From NCBI RefSeq assembly GCF_000275845.1, contig NW_006766896.1, positions 205,456-233,697 on the forward strand: a stretch of 28,242 nt of DNA, given 5' to 3'. The notes beneath the pieces were generated by a model. The model saw only the letters and a list, made by a program, of their open reading frames with translations. It had not been told where the DNA came from and searched no databases. Shown here in pieces: positions 8,964 to 19,639 of this stretch; within the stretch, counting starts at the first letter, position 1; every line of letters begins with the position of its first letter. The position numbers and the translations under genes are program-made. The stretch comes from Dichomitus squalens LYAD-421 SS1 (lineage: Eukaryota > Basidiomycota > Agaricomycetes > Polyporales > Polyporaceae).

Positions 8964-10681
8964 ATGGCTTCCTCACAGACTGGACAGCTTGCCACCCAAT
9001 ATTCTAGCATGTATGTTGCCCATCCTCATGTCTGAACCTGATACTGCGGGCGCTGAAGATGAAACTCCTGACCTCATAGTATGTTAGGAAATTACTGTAC
9101 TTTCGCAGCAGCAGGTATAGTCTCTAATACGCTGCAGCATTCAATTTGAGTAACCCGAGAATTCACGCTAAACCATTCGCCAATCTGTTTGGCAGTGGTA
9201 TTCCTGCACGACTCAATGATCACGACCCGGGAAGAAATACGGTGTTTCTGGGGACGGAAGATAACAGGAGCAGCCATCTTGTTCTGGCTGAACAAGTATA
9301 TGACCACACTCTTTCTGGTTTGGGACCTCGCAACGGCATTGAACATATCCGACAAGGTACGTACTCCGTCCTTGCTAGGATGGAATGAAATCACATATAG
9401 GTTGACTCTGCGCCAGAGGTAAGGCAATTCAATGGACTCTCTACAGAGTACTGCGATCAATTGGGTCCGTACAGCTGTGATCTATCTACAAGGGGTGATC
9501 TCGTGGTTGATTACTTGCTTTTCACAATCCTGGCAGGTGCGCACCCTATATCTACTGATATCCACGAGCACATCTCAAAATTTTGACTGCCTAGTCTTCA
9601 CATCAATACGCGTCTATGCGCTCAGGAGGAGTCTAGTACTCTGTACCGTCACTGCTGTCCTGACCTTAGTGCCTCTTGGAACTAACATGGTACAATTTGA
9701 TTACGGCACGTTTATTGCTGTCCCGTAGACGCTAACTCATAAACAGGCAAACTTTAAATTTGGAGTGACCGGCGAGAACATCTTTCCCCTTGGATGCACA
9801 GGCGTGGTCAATATGCCTATCAATATAGTCAAATTGTGAGTGCATGCTATGTTGACGATCGAGATCATCCTGAAGCAGAACCTACTGATCTTAGGTGTAA
9901 ATTGCTTTTCAAGTCGACTTGAACACCGTTTCACTGAGCTCCTTTAGTGACCATTATCTCTCGGACGTGCCTGATCGCAGCAGACGGCCTCGCCATTGGT
10001 GCAACATGGTTCACATTAGGTCTCCCGTATGCAAGTCGCCGTGATGGCGTTCTTAAGGGCTCAATATCTAGTGTTCTGCTGATAGATGGTATGTACTAAG
10101 TAGTAATGGTGTTGCACGAGGAATAGAAGGATAACAACATCATCTACGCAGGGACCATGTATTTCTTGTGAGCGGGATAGTTTTCCGTCATATAGCATCT
10201 CACTCCTTCCTCGTTCAGCACCCTCGCAGTGCTGGATTCCCTACATCTCGCCTTCACGTTGCTTTCGGTACGTTCACACTGCATAACTGAGCTAGCACAA
10301 GTTTGACTGTGGGTGTTATAGATCAACGTAGATGCACTACAACCTGCGAGCGTGGTGACGGCCTTCACGACCCCGTATGTGCACCATTACATCTGTTACT
10401 CGATCCCATGTCTTCTGACTCTTCGCATGAACATTCAACCACGCAGGTTATCTGCTGTCCTCGTGTCACGCTTCCTCCTCCATCTACAATCAGCGAGCCT
10501 CCGGGCTGTTGGCTCCACACCGTCCTCACAGATTTTGTCAATGCATCTCGACCACTCCCTGGTATTCGAGCGCATCGTTGGATCACTTGGAGCATCGATT
10601 TCTGCTGAAGATTATCTTAAGGAGGACTATGATGACGATGGAAATGTGGAGAGAGCTGACGAGCTGACATCGAGGGAGTAG
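8964..10681 (+). CDS. DUF6533 domain membrane protein, copy 2
   Basis: Exons placed by three-way comparison are 8964-9010, 9080-9114, 9196-9356, 9449-9536, 9595-9689, 9747-9835, 9948-10088, 10152-10167, 10219-10267, 10322-10374 and 10447-10681. All are open, giving about 336 residues, a usual length for the family. The start is ATG 8964, whose 47-nt exon ends AGCAT before GTATGT. Exon 2 supplies GNYC, and exon 3 the DUF6533 signature (EEIRCFWGRKITGAAILFW, LNKY). IRVYAL and then TLVPLGTN follow in exon 5. Near the C-terminus are SRFLLHLQSASL and an acidic tail (DYLKEDYDDD). About seven hydrophobic helices are expected, so it probably sits in a membrane; the function of the family is unknown. 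Two points are odd. Exon 4 uses a GAG acceptor (before 9449). Joining 9835 directly to 9948 breaks frame, so a very short exon probably lies in that 112-nt gap. Confidence 0.8.
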
Positions 10682-11310
10682 TCTGGCTCAATGACCCATG
10701 GGGTTGAGGAAAGCGACAGGAACTGTGGTATCTATGTAGAAGTGAGATGGATTGCGTGATCCCTGCTCGTTCACCAAGTGACTGTAATGATTCGTTCTTT
10801 ATGCATTAGTGGAATTCAGGGGTAAATGATTGTGTCATCATGTTGAGTGGGACGAGTCTGTAGTTTGCCTTTGCAGCGATCACCAGCAGCCGCTATTCAG
10901 TGATATCGCGTTATTCGGCTTAATATTCGTCGGTGCATGGTTCTAAGCGAGGCACACGTACACGTGATTATACCAAGAATTGCAGTAGATCAGTCCGATC
11001 TGCCTTCAACGAGCTCGTCGTACAAGATCACGACCCGTAACATTCATAAGCACAGCAGATACATCAACTGACATGTGCTATTGCATCCCAAGCAAAAACG
11101 CGCGAAACAGGACGAACCAGGGCCAAAACCATTCCACGTTCCTCCGTGGGCTAGAGATCAGGGAGACGGTCTCCGGGCGATATCAGACAGCAACCGCAGA
11201 GCCCTCTCCAGAGTAATGTCGTCCTAGAACATTAGCTATCCCGGGGAGAGCGCATCTGCGTCGAGGATTCCGGGACGCAAGGACAGGTATCTGAACCTCG
11301 TTGGGAGAAT
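10682..11310 (+). repeat. Conserved 3' flank of DUF6533 copy 2
   Basis: This is the counterpart of 2203-2800 and 17642-18190. It shares the GGGACGAG motif near 10849 and the GAGCTCGTCGTACAA motif near 11010. No gene is visible. It marks the part of the module between the DUF6533 gene and the minus-strand element. Confidence 0.55.
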
Positions 11311-12860
11311 GGGAGGGTTCAGCATTGATTCGTGTGCAGGAACGAGATCATGAGCAGTGTTGTCCCCAGCGGGACATTCAAGATCGATGCCCTAGGAGGC
11401 AGCGACGGCGCGTCTAGCGGGTCGGACCTCGCGTGGTGCAACCATCGATCATGATTGTGACCCAAGCACGGGAGGAGGAGAGGTACAGTCGATGTTCTTC
11501 TCGCCCTCTGGGAGCGAGGTAGTGTATACGTCGATAGTAGCATTATGGGAGGGGTACAATGACTTCCCAATCAGGGCTCTCCTAGGTGATCAGCTGGAGA
11601 CGCGACCTAGTGCCAGTGGTTTTGCACGACAGCACCTGACGCAGTGATGCGAGACGGGCTTGCGTTTGTACGATGAGAGAGCGCCTGGATCGGGATGTGC
11701 TTCGACTTGAGTGCAGTAAGAGCAGCCGAGGCCTGGGGCGATGGGTACCAGAGACGGAGAGGACAAGAGCTGAGAGGACTGGAACAAAATACGAGTCATG
11801 CGATGTGTCAGATCCTCAGCGCAGATCCCTCAAGCAAGCACGGCAGTTCCTAGATGTTCTCCTGAAGCTACGAAGAGGCGGCAGAGGGAGAGACGTCGGG
11901 AGGTTGCTCCATTCCAGCTCGTGCTAGTACGGCTCCTGCGATACATCGTCTGAGGCGATGCGTCAGCTTGTCCTCTCCACCGTCAAGATCGCATTTGGTC
12001 ATCGGTGCAGAACACAAACAAGCCCTCTTCGCTGGCAAGGGAATAAATGGCAGGTGAGAACGTACCGGCAGAGCGCGACATGAACATCCGAGCCCCTCTC
12101 CCACGATGAGATGGCGGCCTTGATCAAGCACGCCACCACGTCTTGCCAATCTTGCAGAGCGCAACGGAGTGAGTGAGACGGATGCGCCGATACACCAGAT
12201 GCCGCCAAGGACATCGCTATGACGGTTGCTCGTGGAAGGGTGGGTAGAGAACTCTTGTTCGATGAGTACTCAGTGACCGATGTCGCGCGGTCTGCGGGAA
12301 GAGCTAGATCCCGTGTGCGCGAGCATAGTATCACTAGAGAACTATATACGTCGTACCTCGGTTAGCTCTGAGGGAACTTGCTTTGAGCTGAGAGGTGGAA
12401 GGTGAAAGAGCTGCTTCGGGTTGTGAGATGTATGCCGCGCCTATCGACTCGACCCTGCAGGAGAGGGAGACCGATGAATGCATAGCGCAAACGCCACTCG
12501 TGTTCTATCAATGAAAGTGAGCGACACAAGGAGTCAGTAGGGAGGATCGGGGAAGGGGGTTCATCGCGCATCGCTACTCACCTAGAGATGATGGGACCGC
12601 CCTAGGCAGACCACTTGTATGCCATTCGACGACCTTGTTCAGAGTCGTCACAGCTAGACGTCAAGTAGGAGTGTGCTATGACCCTCTGGTGATGCAGACG
12701 TGCGCACGAGCGCGGTCCAAGGGCAGGAGATACGAGCAAGGGAATAGCGAGAGCAAAGAACAGCGAGCGTCGTCTAGCTGCACCAGCCGGAGCCGAGAGA
12801 CTCGCGCTAGGGACGGCGGCGGATCTATGGCCCGGGGGGCCGGCCCGCACCCGGCATGAT
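11310..12860 (-). repeat. Minus-strand array element, copy C
   Basis: This copy keeps the LIVQTQARLASLRQVL frame (near 11600-11670), the DVHVALCRYVLTC frame (near 12045-12090; copy D has DVPVALCRYVLTC) and the GTGAGT donor (12581-12576). The segment matching YADNRL is out of frame with the preceding block and ends early. The upstream stretch (minus strand 12850 to 12585) holds a GGTCCCATCATCTC.AG block before the donor that is shared with copy B. A complete gene could not be built, and a decayed gene is the simplest reading. Confidence 0.45.
12829..12856. promoter_or_regulatory. GC-rich block between divergent elements (copy C)
   Basis: A run of GGCCCGGGGGGCCGGCCC type sequence lies at the junction between the minus-strand and plus-strand elements, matching the position of the blocks at 4255, 7788, 20278 and 26236. 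Its function is inferred from position only. Confidence 0.35.
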
Positions 12861-13084
12861 GAGCAAGCGCCATTCGAGACGCTGCGCTAGGCTCAAGACT
12901 CAACAAGTACTGAGAGTCAACATATCGCTCAAAGCTTTGGGCAGTACTTACTGCGATGCACGGCAGCCCGCATTCCCTACGCATGGTTGAGTGGGTACTC
13001 CAGATCCTTCTTACAACGATACTAAAATGGCTGTCTTGCAGGTGCCAGTGAACGTAAGCCGCCAACTACCAGCGACTATGCACA
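12861..13084. other. Spacer between the divergent elements of module 2
   Basis: The first part (CCATTCGAGACG, near 12871) matches the sequence beside the GC-rich block of module 3 (near 20351). Beyond that I see no gene or recognisable signal. Confidence 0.4.
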
Positions 13085-14545
13085 TTGCATCCCGACATCG
13101 TACGTCATCACAGCTGCTGGAAAGCTCTTGTCTGTGATCCCCAGACTTTCGTCGCAGCCACCCTCTTCGCAAGTAGCCCACTCCTTATTGGAAGTACTAG
13201 TGCCTTCGCCGGCGCATATACCGGTCCCCCATGGCCATCGTTACTCCCCGCGTCTGATGCCGCAGCATCCCTCGAGGATCATACCTCTCTAAACCTCCAT
13301 CGTCCACCGCAGCGGCACCAGATCAAGGCCACAACACCTACCGCTGCTGATGCGCCTTCCTCCTATCCCAATCTCCTTCCGCGCACTCAGTCCGCGGCTA
13401 GCAACGAAGCCAGTGAGCTCATGCTAGACGAACGTCTCCGGATCTGCGACTGCTCCTGCATGTATGCAGGTGTTGTACCTCGCTCGGCGACTGCACAAGC
13501 GATGAAAGCGGTGGAGAGGGTGAGCTCGTGCTCGCTGCAGCCTACGCCAAGGACAATGGCTAGAGGCTAAACACGGTGAGCACATTTTCGCAACGTATCG
13601 CGCTTGCACGCTGTCCTGCTGCGAACGTCTGTCGCGAAGCTACGCATGCGGCGGGTATGCAGAGCGCACAGTGTTCACCTTGCGCGTGCCGTACCGACGT
13701 GCTCGTAACGACCGTCTACGCTGTCGATATGCACTGCACTCAGCACGTATGCGGCAACCGTGATCGCTGTCTTTGTCAGTCGATTCTAATCCCGACGTGT
13801 ATGTGTTAGTAGCGGAATCATGACATCCTATATTCTGGTACGAGCGAGACATTCGTGAACAACTGCAAGCGCGCACGAGAACGAGCGTACATCCTCTCAG
13901 ACACGGCAGGTTGGCCTTCACGTACGGAGGAGATATGCACCCCTCTAGAACACGTACGTTCTCCGCTCTATATGGGTGTTCGGGGAGGGTCAAACGCGGT
14001 CTCGCACGACAGGAAGCGCCGGTCCGGATGGTCCCGCCGCTCTTCGCCCCAGCCCAAGCCTAATCTTTTATGACTCATGCGCGCAACTTCTGTTTCTTGC
14101 ACCATCCTTGCTCTTATGTCCACTCATGTGAGACAGCCATACCCTCATTATGCTGGATATATGCGTGCAAAAACCAGCAGTGCCACGGTATAAGCATCGG
14201 ACGTACGCAAGTCTGTGTTGTGCGGCTTGGACAGTGTAAAGAGTCTCTACTGTACTTACCGTACCTATCCATTTGCCTGCAGACAGACCTTCGAAGAAGC
14301 AGTCCAAAGCGAAGATGAATCGTCTCCGCCTCATCTCCGCAGCGTTTTCCATCGCATTCTCCATCGCTATCCTCTCGCTTCCTCCGCTATCATCTGCCGC
14401 TGCTCTCTACTGCCTGCGACCTTCTCTAGAGTTCTTTTCCAGCGTCAACGATGGCAACAGTCAAGTGAAGATGGTCTTATCCGATGGCCGGCACAGCGGA
14501 GAGTTTTAGAGGCGGTTCTGCGATGGCATTGAGGCGGCGAGCGTA
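13085..14545 (+). repeat. Plus-strand array element, copy C
   Basis: This is the counterpart of 4560-6180. Shared plus-strand frames are IKATTPTAADAPSSYP (near 13320), TFSQRIALARCPAANVCREA (near 13580-13640), MNRLRLIS followed by a hydrophobic stretch rich in A, I, S and L and then CLRP (14312-14430), and VLSDG (near 14472). The hydrophobic stretch after MNRLRLIS looks like a signal peptide or anchor. In this copy the frame runs to a TAG shortly after the VLSDG motif, whereas copy A has an extra 26 nt or so before the same motif. I do not recognise the protein. Indels between copies suggest decay or misread introns. Confidence 0.4.
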
Positions 14546-15754
14546 AGCTTCTCGAAAACCGGCGCGAAGAAGCCTACCCCAACAGATAGTGCCATCGGTA
14601 TTCGGTGTTGTGATGATGCGTAGAGCGTGTCGTCGGTTCGTCACCTATTCATATTCGCGTCTTTTCACCTATTCCTATGCGTGCGACTTTGTCAGTTTCG
14701 ATTTCAGGGTATGACTCAAACCACCCGTTCCGACCAGAGTGAGGCCGCGATCGTCGTGCTAAAGGAGGCGATCGCAAGGGAGGTGAAGAGCCGCTCTGCG
14801 CACAGGTTGCGCTCAAGGCTGTCATTCACGAACCTTACTGCGAGAACTTCGGCCACATGCTGTTCCTGTATGGAAACCCAATCATTACGGTGCATCATAT
14901 CTGGCTACTCCTGGACGAAGAGATGCCCATATGTTGACGCATCCGCAGAAACCCATCATGCCAACGGTATGGCGAGACCCTCAAATTAAGCCTCACATAC
15001 GGGAGAGTGTACGCGTGTGATCATCAGAAATACCTCCCGGCCTAACGCCCCTTATCAGTGGGCTCTCCGTCGCTTTTCGGTGCTGACCGCATCATGATTT
15101 CCAAATCCAAGTGATCCACCTTCCCTCACCTATGCCGTCTTCCTCCCTATCAGTACGCCTCCTAGATGCACTGAAAATCTACTGCTTGCACCTGTCGTGA
15201 AGGCGCAAACGGTGTCATCCACTTGCGTAAAGGCCCCCAAGCCACCAGCGACGGGTAGGAAACGCCCAAGTTTCCCCGCACTCTTTTCGTCCAAGCTGCT
15301 GCCACAGTAGCGGACAATGGTAAACCAGAGGATTGCGCAAGTGGCTACGGGAGGAGACGCGATACGGGATACTCATTCGCTGGCGAACTGGTGCCGGCTG
15401 ATGGATACGATCAAGAAACTTATCTGGCAGTTGGTGTGCCTGATCAACTGGTGCTATAGGATTGAGCACGAGGAGTAGTCGGTGCTTTGTTTTTAGTCGG
15501 GAAGTATCGTGTGCATGCACGACGCTGAAAGACGGCACCTATAGGGCGGTCAAGGGCCAGAATCAGATCGCGAGCTAACTCCGTCTTGCACCCTAGATCA
15601 TCTCCATCTTCCTACATGGTTGGCTCCTTGTGACAGATGTCAGGCAAATTTTCCGGCTCTAAGGCTAAGGTTGAGGTGAACAATATCTGCACTGCTTTGC
15701 TTCAACGTAAGCGCGTCGCCCAGCAGAGTTGTGGTGTTCATCAGCTTCAACGAT
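14546..15754. other. Spacer between module 2 and DUF6533 copy 3
   Basis: Near 14860-14985 the sequence resembles 8290-8385 and 27550-27650 (the block ending CCGCAGAAAC and GGCGAGACC), so the tail of the plus-strand element extends here. From about 15000 to 15755 I find no repeat of the array. Both strands are open over parts of 15215-15540, but neither reading resembles a known protein and no splice structure is evident. Confidence 0.4.
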
Positions 15755-15921
15755 ATCTGATCATCAAGAGATAGCATCCCGCAATGGAGTGTCATCTGTG
15801 TCGCCGTGGAGGCATATCCTCGAAGCGCTGAGAAGTGTATATTACTGCTTCTCCTCAAAATGAGAAGAGACAACCCACAGCCTGCGAGCTCGCGTCGCTA
15901 CCCTTACTCTCCGTTGAAACT
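15755..15921 (+). promoter_or_regulatory. Conserved upstream region of DUF6533 copy 3, with small hairpin
   Basis: This is homologous to 8820-8963. The CTTCTC (15848-15853) and GAGAAG (15862-15867) arms and the following AGACAACCCACAG are kept, 54 nt before the ATG at 15922. Conservation of both arms while the surroundings have diverged points to a promoter or 5' UTR element. Confidence 0.5.
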
Positions 15922-17641
15922 ATGGCTGCCTCACAGACAGCACAGCTTTCCGCCCAATATTCTAGCATGTATGTGACCTGTCCTCATGTCTCAAACCAAC
16001 AATGGAAGAGCTGAAGATGAGTTTTAACCTGACCGCATAGAATGACAGGAAACTACTGTGAGGTCGCAGCAACAGGTACAGTCCTTACTGAGCTGCAGCA
16101 TACTACTTGAATTCCCTTCAGAGTTAATGCCGACTGATTCACTGATCTGTTCCGCAGCGATTTTCGTTTTTGATTCAATAATCACGACTGGTGAAGAAAT
16201 ACGGTGTTTCTGGGGGCGGAATATCACAGGAGCAGCCATCGTGTTCTGGCTGAACAAGTACATGACCATGCTTTTTTTGGGCTGGGGCCTTGCAACATTC
16301 TTGAAATTATCTGATAAGGTCTGTACTCCACCCTTCCTAGGATCGAATGAATCCACATATAACTTGCTCTATCCAGAGGTAAATCAATTCATGGACTCTC
16401 TACAGAGTACTACAATGAATTGTCTTCATGTAGCTGTGCTATGTCTAGCAAGAGTATTGTTGTCATCGACTGCTTGCTCTTCATAGTCCTGGCAGGTGCG
16501 CATCCTATGTCCAATGATATTCATGAGCACATATATATATGTCGACTTCCCAGCATTCACCGCCATACGCGTCTATGCACTCGGCAGGAGCTTGAATCTG
16601 TGTGCTATCACTGCTGTTCTATCATTGGTTCCTCTCGGAATCAACTTCGTGAGATTTGATCACCGCACATTCATTGCTATCCTGTGAAGACTGACCCATG
16701 CATAGGTTGCATTCCGTTTTGGAGTGACCGGCAAGAACATCTTTCCTTTTGGATGTATAACAATTGACAGTCAGTCCATTGGTCTCACCCAAAAGTATGT
16801 TTCCTTGAGGGTGTCGATTGGGAATATACGCTAAAGCTTGACTTACCTAGGTGTAAAGTGCGATTCAACTTGACATCAATGCTCCATCTTACAGGCTTGT
16901 TCAGTTGTCATTATAGCTCGGTCATGCTCGATCGCAGCAGACTGCCTCGCCATTGGTTCAACGTGGCTCGCATTAGGTCTCCCGCATGCAAACAGTCGTG
17001 GGGGCATTCTGAAGGGCTCAATATCTAGTGCGCTGCTGTTGGATGGTGTGTACCAAGTAATACTAGTGCTGATCCGGGCTTAAAATGCTAATGATATGCC
17101 TTGCAGGAACAGTCTACTTTTTGTGAGTGGCGCAGTTGGGCAGCATATCACAACTCACTCCTCCCTCGTTCAGGATCCTTGCAGTGCTAAATTCCCTCCA
17201 TCTTGCTTTCACGTTACTTTCAGTAAGGTTACACTATAACTGAACCCGCACAACATTTGACCGTGGATGTTATAGATCAATATAGATTCATTACAAAGTG
17301 TGAGCGTAGTGACAGCCTTCACAGCCCCGTATGTGCACCCTTGCGTCCGTTTCTCGATCCCATGTCTTCTGACTCTTCGCATGCACATTCAACCACCAAG
17401 GTTATCTGCCATCCTCGTGTCGCGCTTCCTCCTCCACCTACAGTCAGCGAGCCTCCGGGCCGTTGGCTCCATACCATCCTCACAGATCTCATCGCTGCAC
17501 CTCGATCGTTCTCTTGTATTCGAACGGGTCGTTGGATCACTCGGAGCATCGATTACCCCTGAAGATTACCTTAAGGAGGACTACGGTGAAGGTGATGATG
17601 TTGGGAGAGCTGACGAGCCGACTCAGACATTGAGGGAGTAG
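15922..17641 (+). CDS. DUF6533 domain membrane protein, copy 3
   Basis: Exons are 15922-15968, 16041-16075, 16158-16318, 16408-16495, 16554-16648, 16706-16794, 16905-17045, 17107-17122, 17174-17222, 17276-17328 and 17401-17641 (TAG). All are open, for a protein of about 338 residues. The N-terminus ends SSIMTGNYC across the first junction, the DUF6533 signature is in exon 3 (EEIRCFWGRNITGAAIVFW, LNKY), and FTAIRVYALGRSL is in exon 5. GLTGKNIFPFGC-type sequence follows in exon 6, then a helix ending LHLAFTLLS, and finally SRFLLHLQSASLRAVGS with an acidic tail. Roughly seven helices are expected; the role of the family is unknown. The acceptor before 17401 is AAG where copies 1 and 2 have CAG, and the acceptor before 16408 is GAG. 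Direct joining of 16794 to 16905 breaks frame, so a very short exon probably lies between. Confidence 0.8.
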
Positions 17642-18190
17642 TCCGGCTCACGGGGTTGAGGAAGGGGACAAGAACTGTGGTATCTGGGTAGAAGTGAGAC
17701 GTATCGCGTACAGCCTGCTCGTTGACCTCGAGATTGTATCTATTCGCTCTTGATTCCTGAATGGTCCCAGGGCTATTTATATGTATTGTGGTACCATCTC
17801 GAGGTACCATCTCGAGTGGGACGAGATTGTCGTTTGCATTTGCAGCGATGACCAGTAGGCTTTGTTTAGTCATATTGTGTTCCTTGGCTCAATCTTCGCT
17901 GTTGGCAGGTTTTACGCAAGGTATACAGACACATGTTTGTACCAAGGACTGCAGTAGATCAGCCGGATCAGCCTAACGAGCTCGTTGTGCACAATCGCAA
18001 CCAACAACACTCGTAACCATAACAGATACACCAACGTACACATTGTATCGCAATTGCAAGCAAAGCCGTGCGAATTTACTGGCGATGTCGTACTGCAACT
18101 GCAGGGCCTGCTCCAGACTAATGCCGTACTATAACATTAGCTAGCCCGCATACAGCGCATCTGTGTCGAGGATGCTGGGACGCAAGACAG
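17642..18190 (+). repeat. Conserved 3' flank of DUF6533 copy 3
   Basis: This is homologous to 2203-2800 and 10682-11310. It contains a recent tandem duplication of GTACCATCTCGAG (17791-17803 and 17804-17816), which the other copies lack. No gene is visible. Confidence 0.55.
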
Positions 18191-19115
18191 GCATATGATA
18201 CTTGTTAGGGGGAGAGGAGGATTCAGTACCAATTCGTCTACATAGACGAGACTAGGGGAAATCTTTGTCCCCAGCGTGACACCCCACGCGAGAAGACTGG
18301 TGCTCCAGGAGGCAGCGACGGAGCGTCTACCGGGTCCAACCCCGCGAGATGTTCTTCTCGTCATCTGAAAGCGAGGTAGCCCTAAGACCGACGTGTAGGA
18401 GGGGCATGATGGCTTCCCAATCAGGGTCTCTTCTCGGTGTCCAGCTGGAGACGCTTGGAGAACCGACGCCGGCCGCGACCTGGTGCCAGTAGTTTTGTAC
18501 GACAGCAGCTGACGCAGTGATGCAAGTAAAGCTTGCGTTTGTACGGTGAGCAGGCGCGTAGATCCGAATATGCTTCTACTTGGTTGCAGGGAGAGGAGCC
18601 AAGACCTGGGACGATTGGTACCAGAGACGTACAGGACAAGAGCGAAGATGACTCGAAGAAGATGCGAGTTAAGCGATGTGTTAGATTCAAAGCGGAGGAT
18701 CCTCAAGCGAGCCCGGCAGTTCCTATACGTTCTTCTGGAGGTACGAAGAGGCAGCAGAGGGAGAGACGCCAGGAGGTCGCGCTGTTCCAGCCTGTGCTAG
18801 TCCGTCTCCAGCGTCACGTCATCTAAGGGGATACATCAGCATGCCAGCTCCATGGTCAGGCCGGTCAGGGCCGCGATCGTAAGCCTATTGTCTGCGTAGA
18901 GCCCAAACACGCTGTCTTCGCTGGCAAGGAAATCGATCGCGCAGGTGAGAACGTACCTGCAGAGTGCGACAGGAACATCCGAGCTCCTCCCTCTCCCTCT
19001 ATGGAAACAGCGGCCTCGAAGCTCGATGTTGATCAAGCCCGGTATTCGCCACTATGTGTTGCCGATAATCCAGAGCGCAACTGAATGAGGGTGACAGTCG
19101 TGTCCAATAGAAACA
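18190..19115 (-). repeat. Minus-strand array element, copy D (lacks its 5' part)
   Basis: This is the best preserved copy of the minus-strand element. One frame runs from DVPVALCRYVLTC through VFGLYADNRLTIAALT to about 18836 on the minus strand, without needing an intron. A second open frame (18137-18706, minus) contains LLTVQTQALLASLRQ. Homology to the other copies stops near 19115, so the 5' part, including the GTGAGT donor, is missing. It reappears in copy E at 19640-20420. The pattern could reflect insertion of 19115-19640 or two truncated copies side by side; since both copies contain a YAD-type segment, two copies are more likely. A similarity to DUF6533-type proteins is possible but weak. 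Confidence 0.45.
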
Positions 19116-19639
19116 AGCTTGATTGCGTCTTGCCTAAGGCGTATTTGTGTCCCCGGGACGCGAAGAATAAAGGCCCGAACCGATTCTCGGAGATCCGTCC
19201 CGCAACATTTCGTCCACTTGCACGGAGTTACGGGTAAGCTGTCCCCAGCAGAACTGACAAGCAAGAAGGTGGGCGCCTCAGGCGGGTAGCCACGACAGTT
19301 GGCGCAGGTCTCACCTCACACTATAACTGCTGATCGTGCTTGTGACAACAGCCGAGGAAAAGGCGAGACATTTGAAGCTACATAGGAGTTTCGTACCAAC
19401 GACGACGAGGGTATCATCACAGTTGCAACTTCCCTGGGTGCTGGCGCCTCAGAACTCGCGTCCCAGCTGTTCGTGGAACCCGACACCGGGGCAGCTGTTC
19501 AAGACGAGAGCTGTGGCGGTAGTGTGAGACAAACATGTGTTCGTGCAACAAGCATGCTGTTCGAGTCGGGCCGTGATCCGTTCTCAGACGAGATGCTGCA
19601 GTAAAGTATGAGAGACGACGGAAGACGCAAACGTTAGGA
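19116..19639. other. Spacer between array elements D and E
   Basis: I see no recognisable gene or array homology. Both strands hold short open frames (19336-19527 plus; 19417-19671 minus) that overlap each other and lack family features. Confidence 0.35.

Noticed and set aside
14312..14509. Small secreted protein starting MNRLRLIS with a signal-like stretch
   Set aside because: It is attractive as an effector-like peptide, but the copy at 5847-5984 lacks the ATG at that place (KNRLHRIS) and the frame ends differ, so I left it inside the repeat description.
15215..15538. Minus-strand open frame of 107 codons in the spacer before DUF6533 copy 3
   Set aside because: The plus strand is equally open here, and neither reading has recognisable features or a relative elsewhere in the window.
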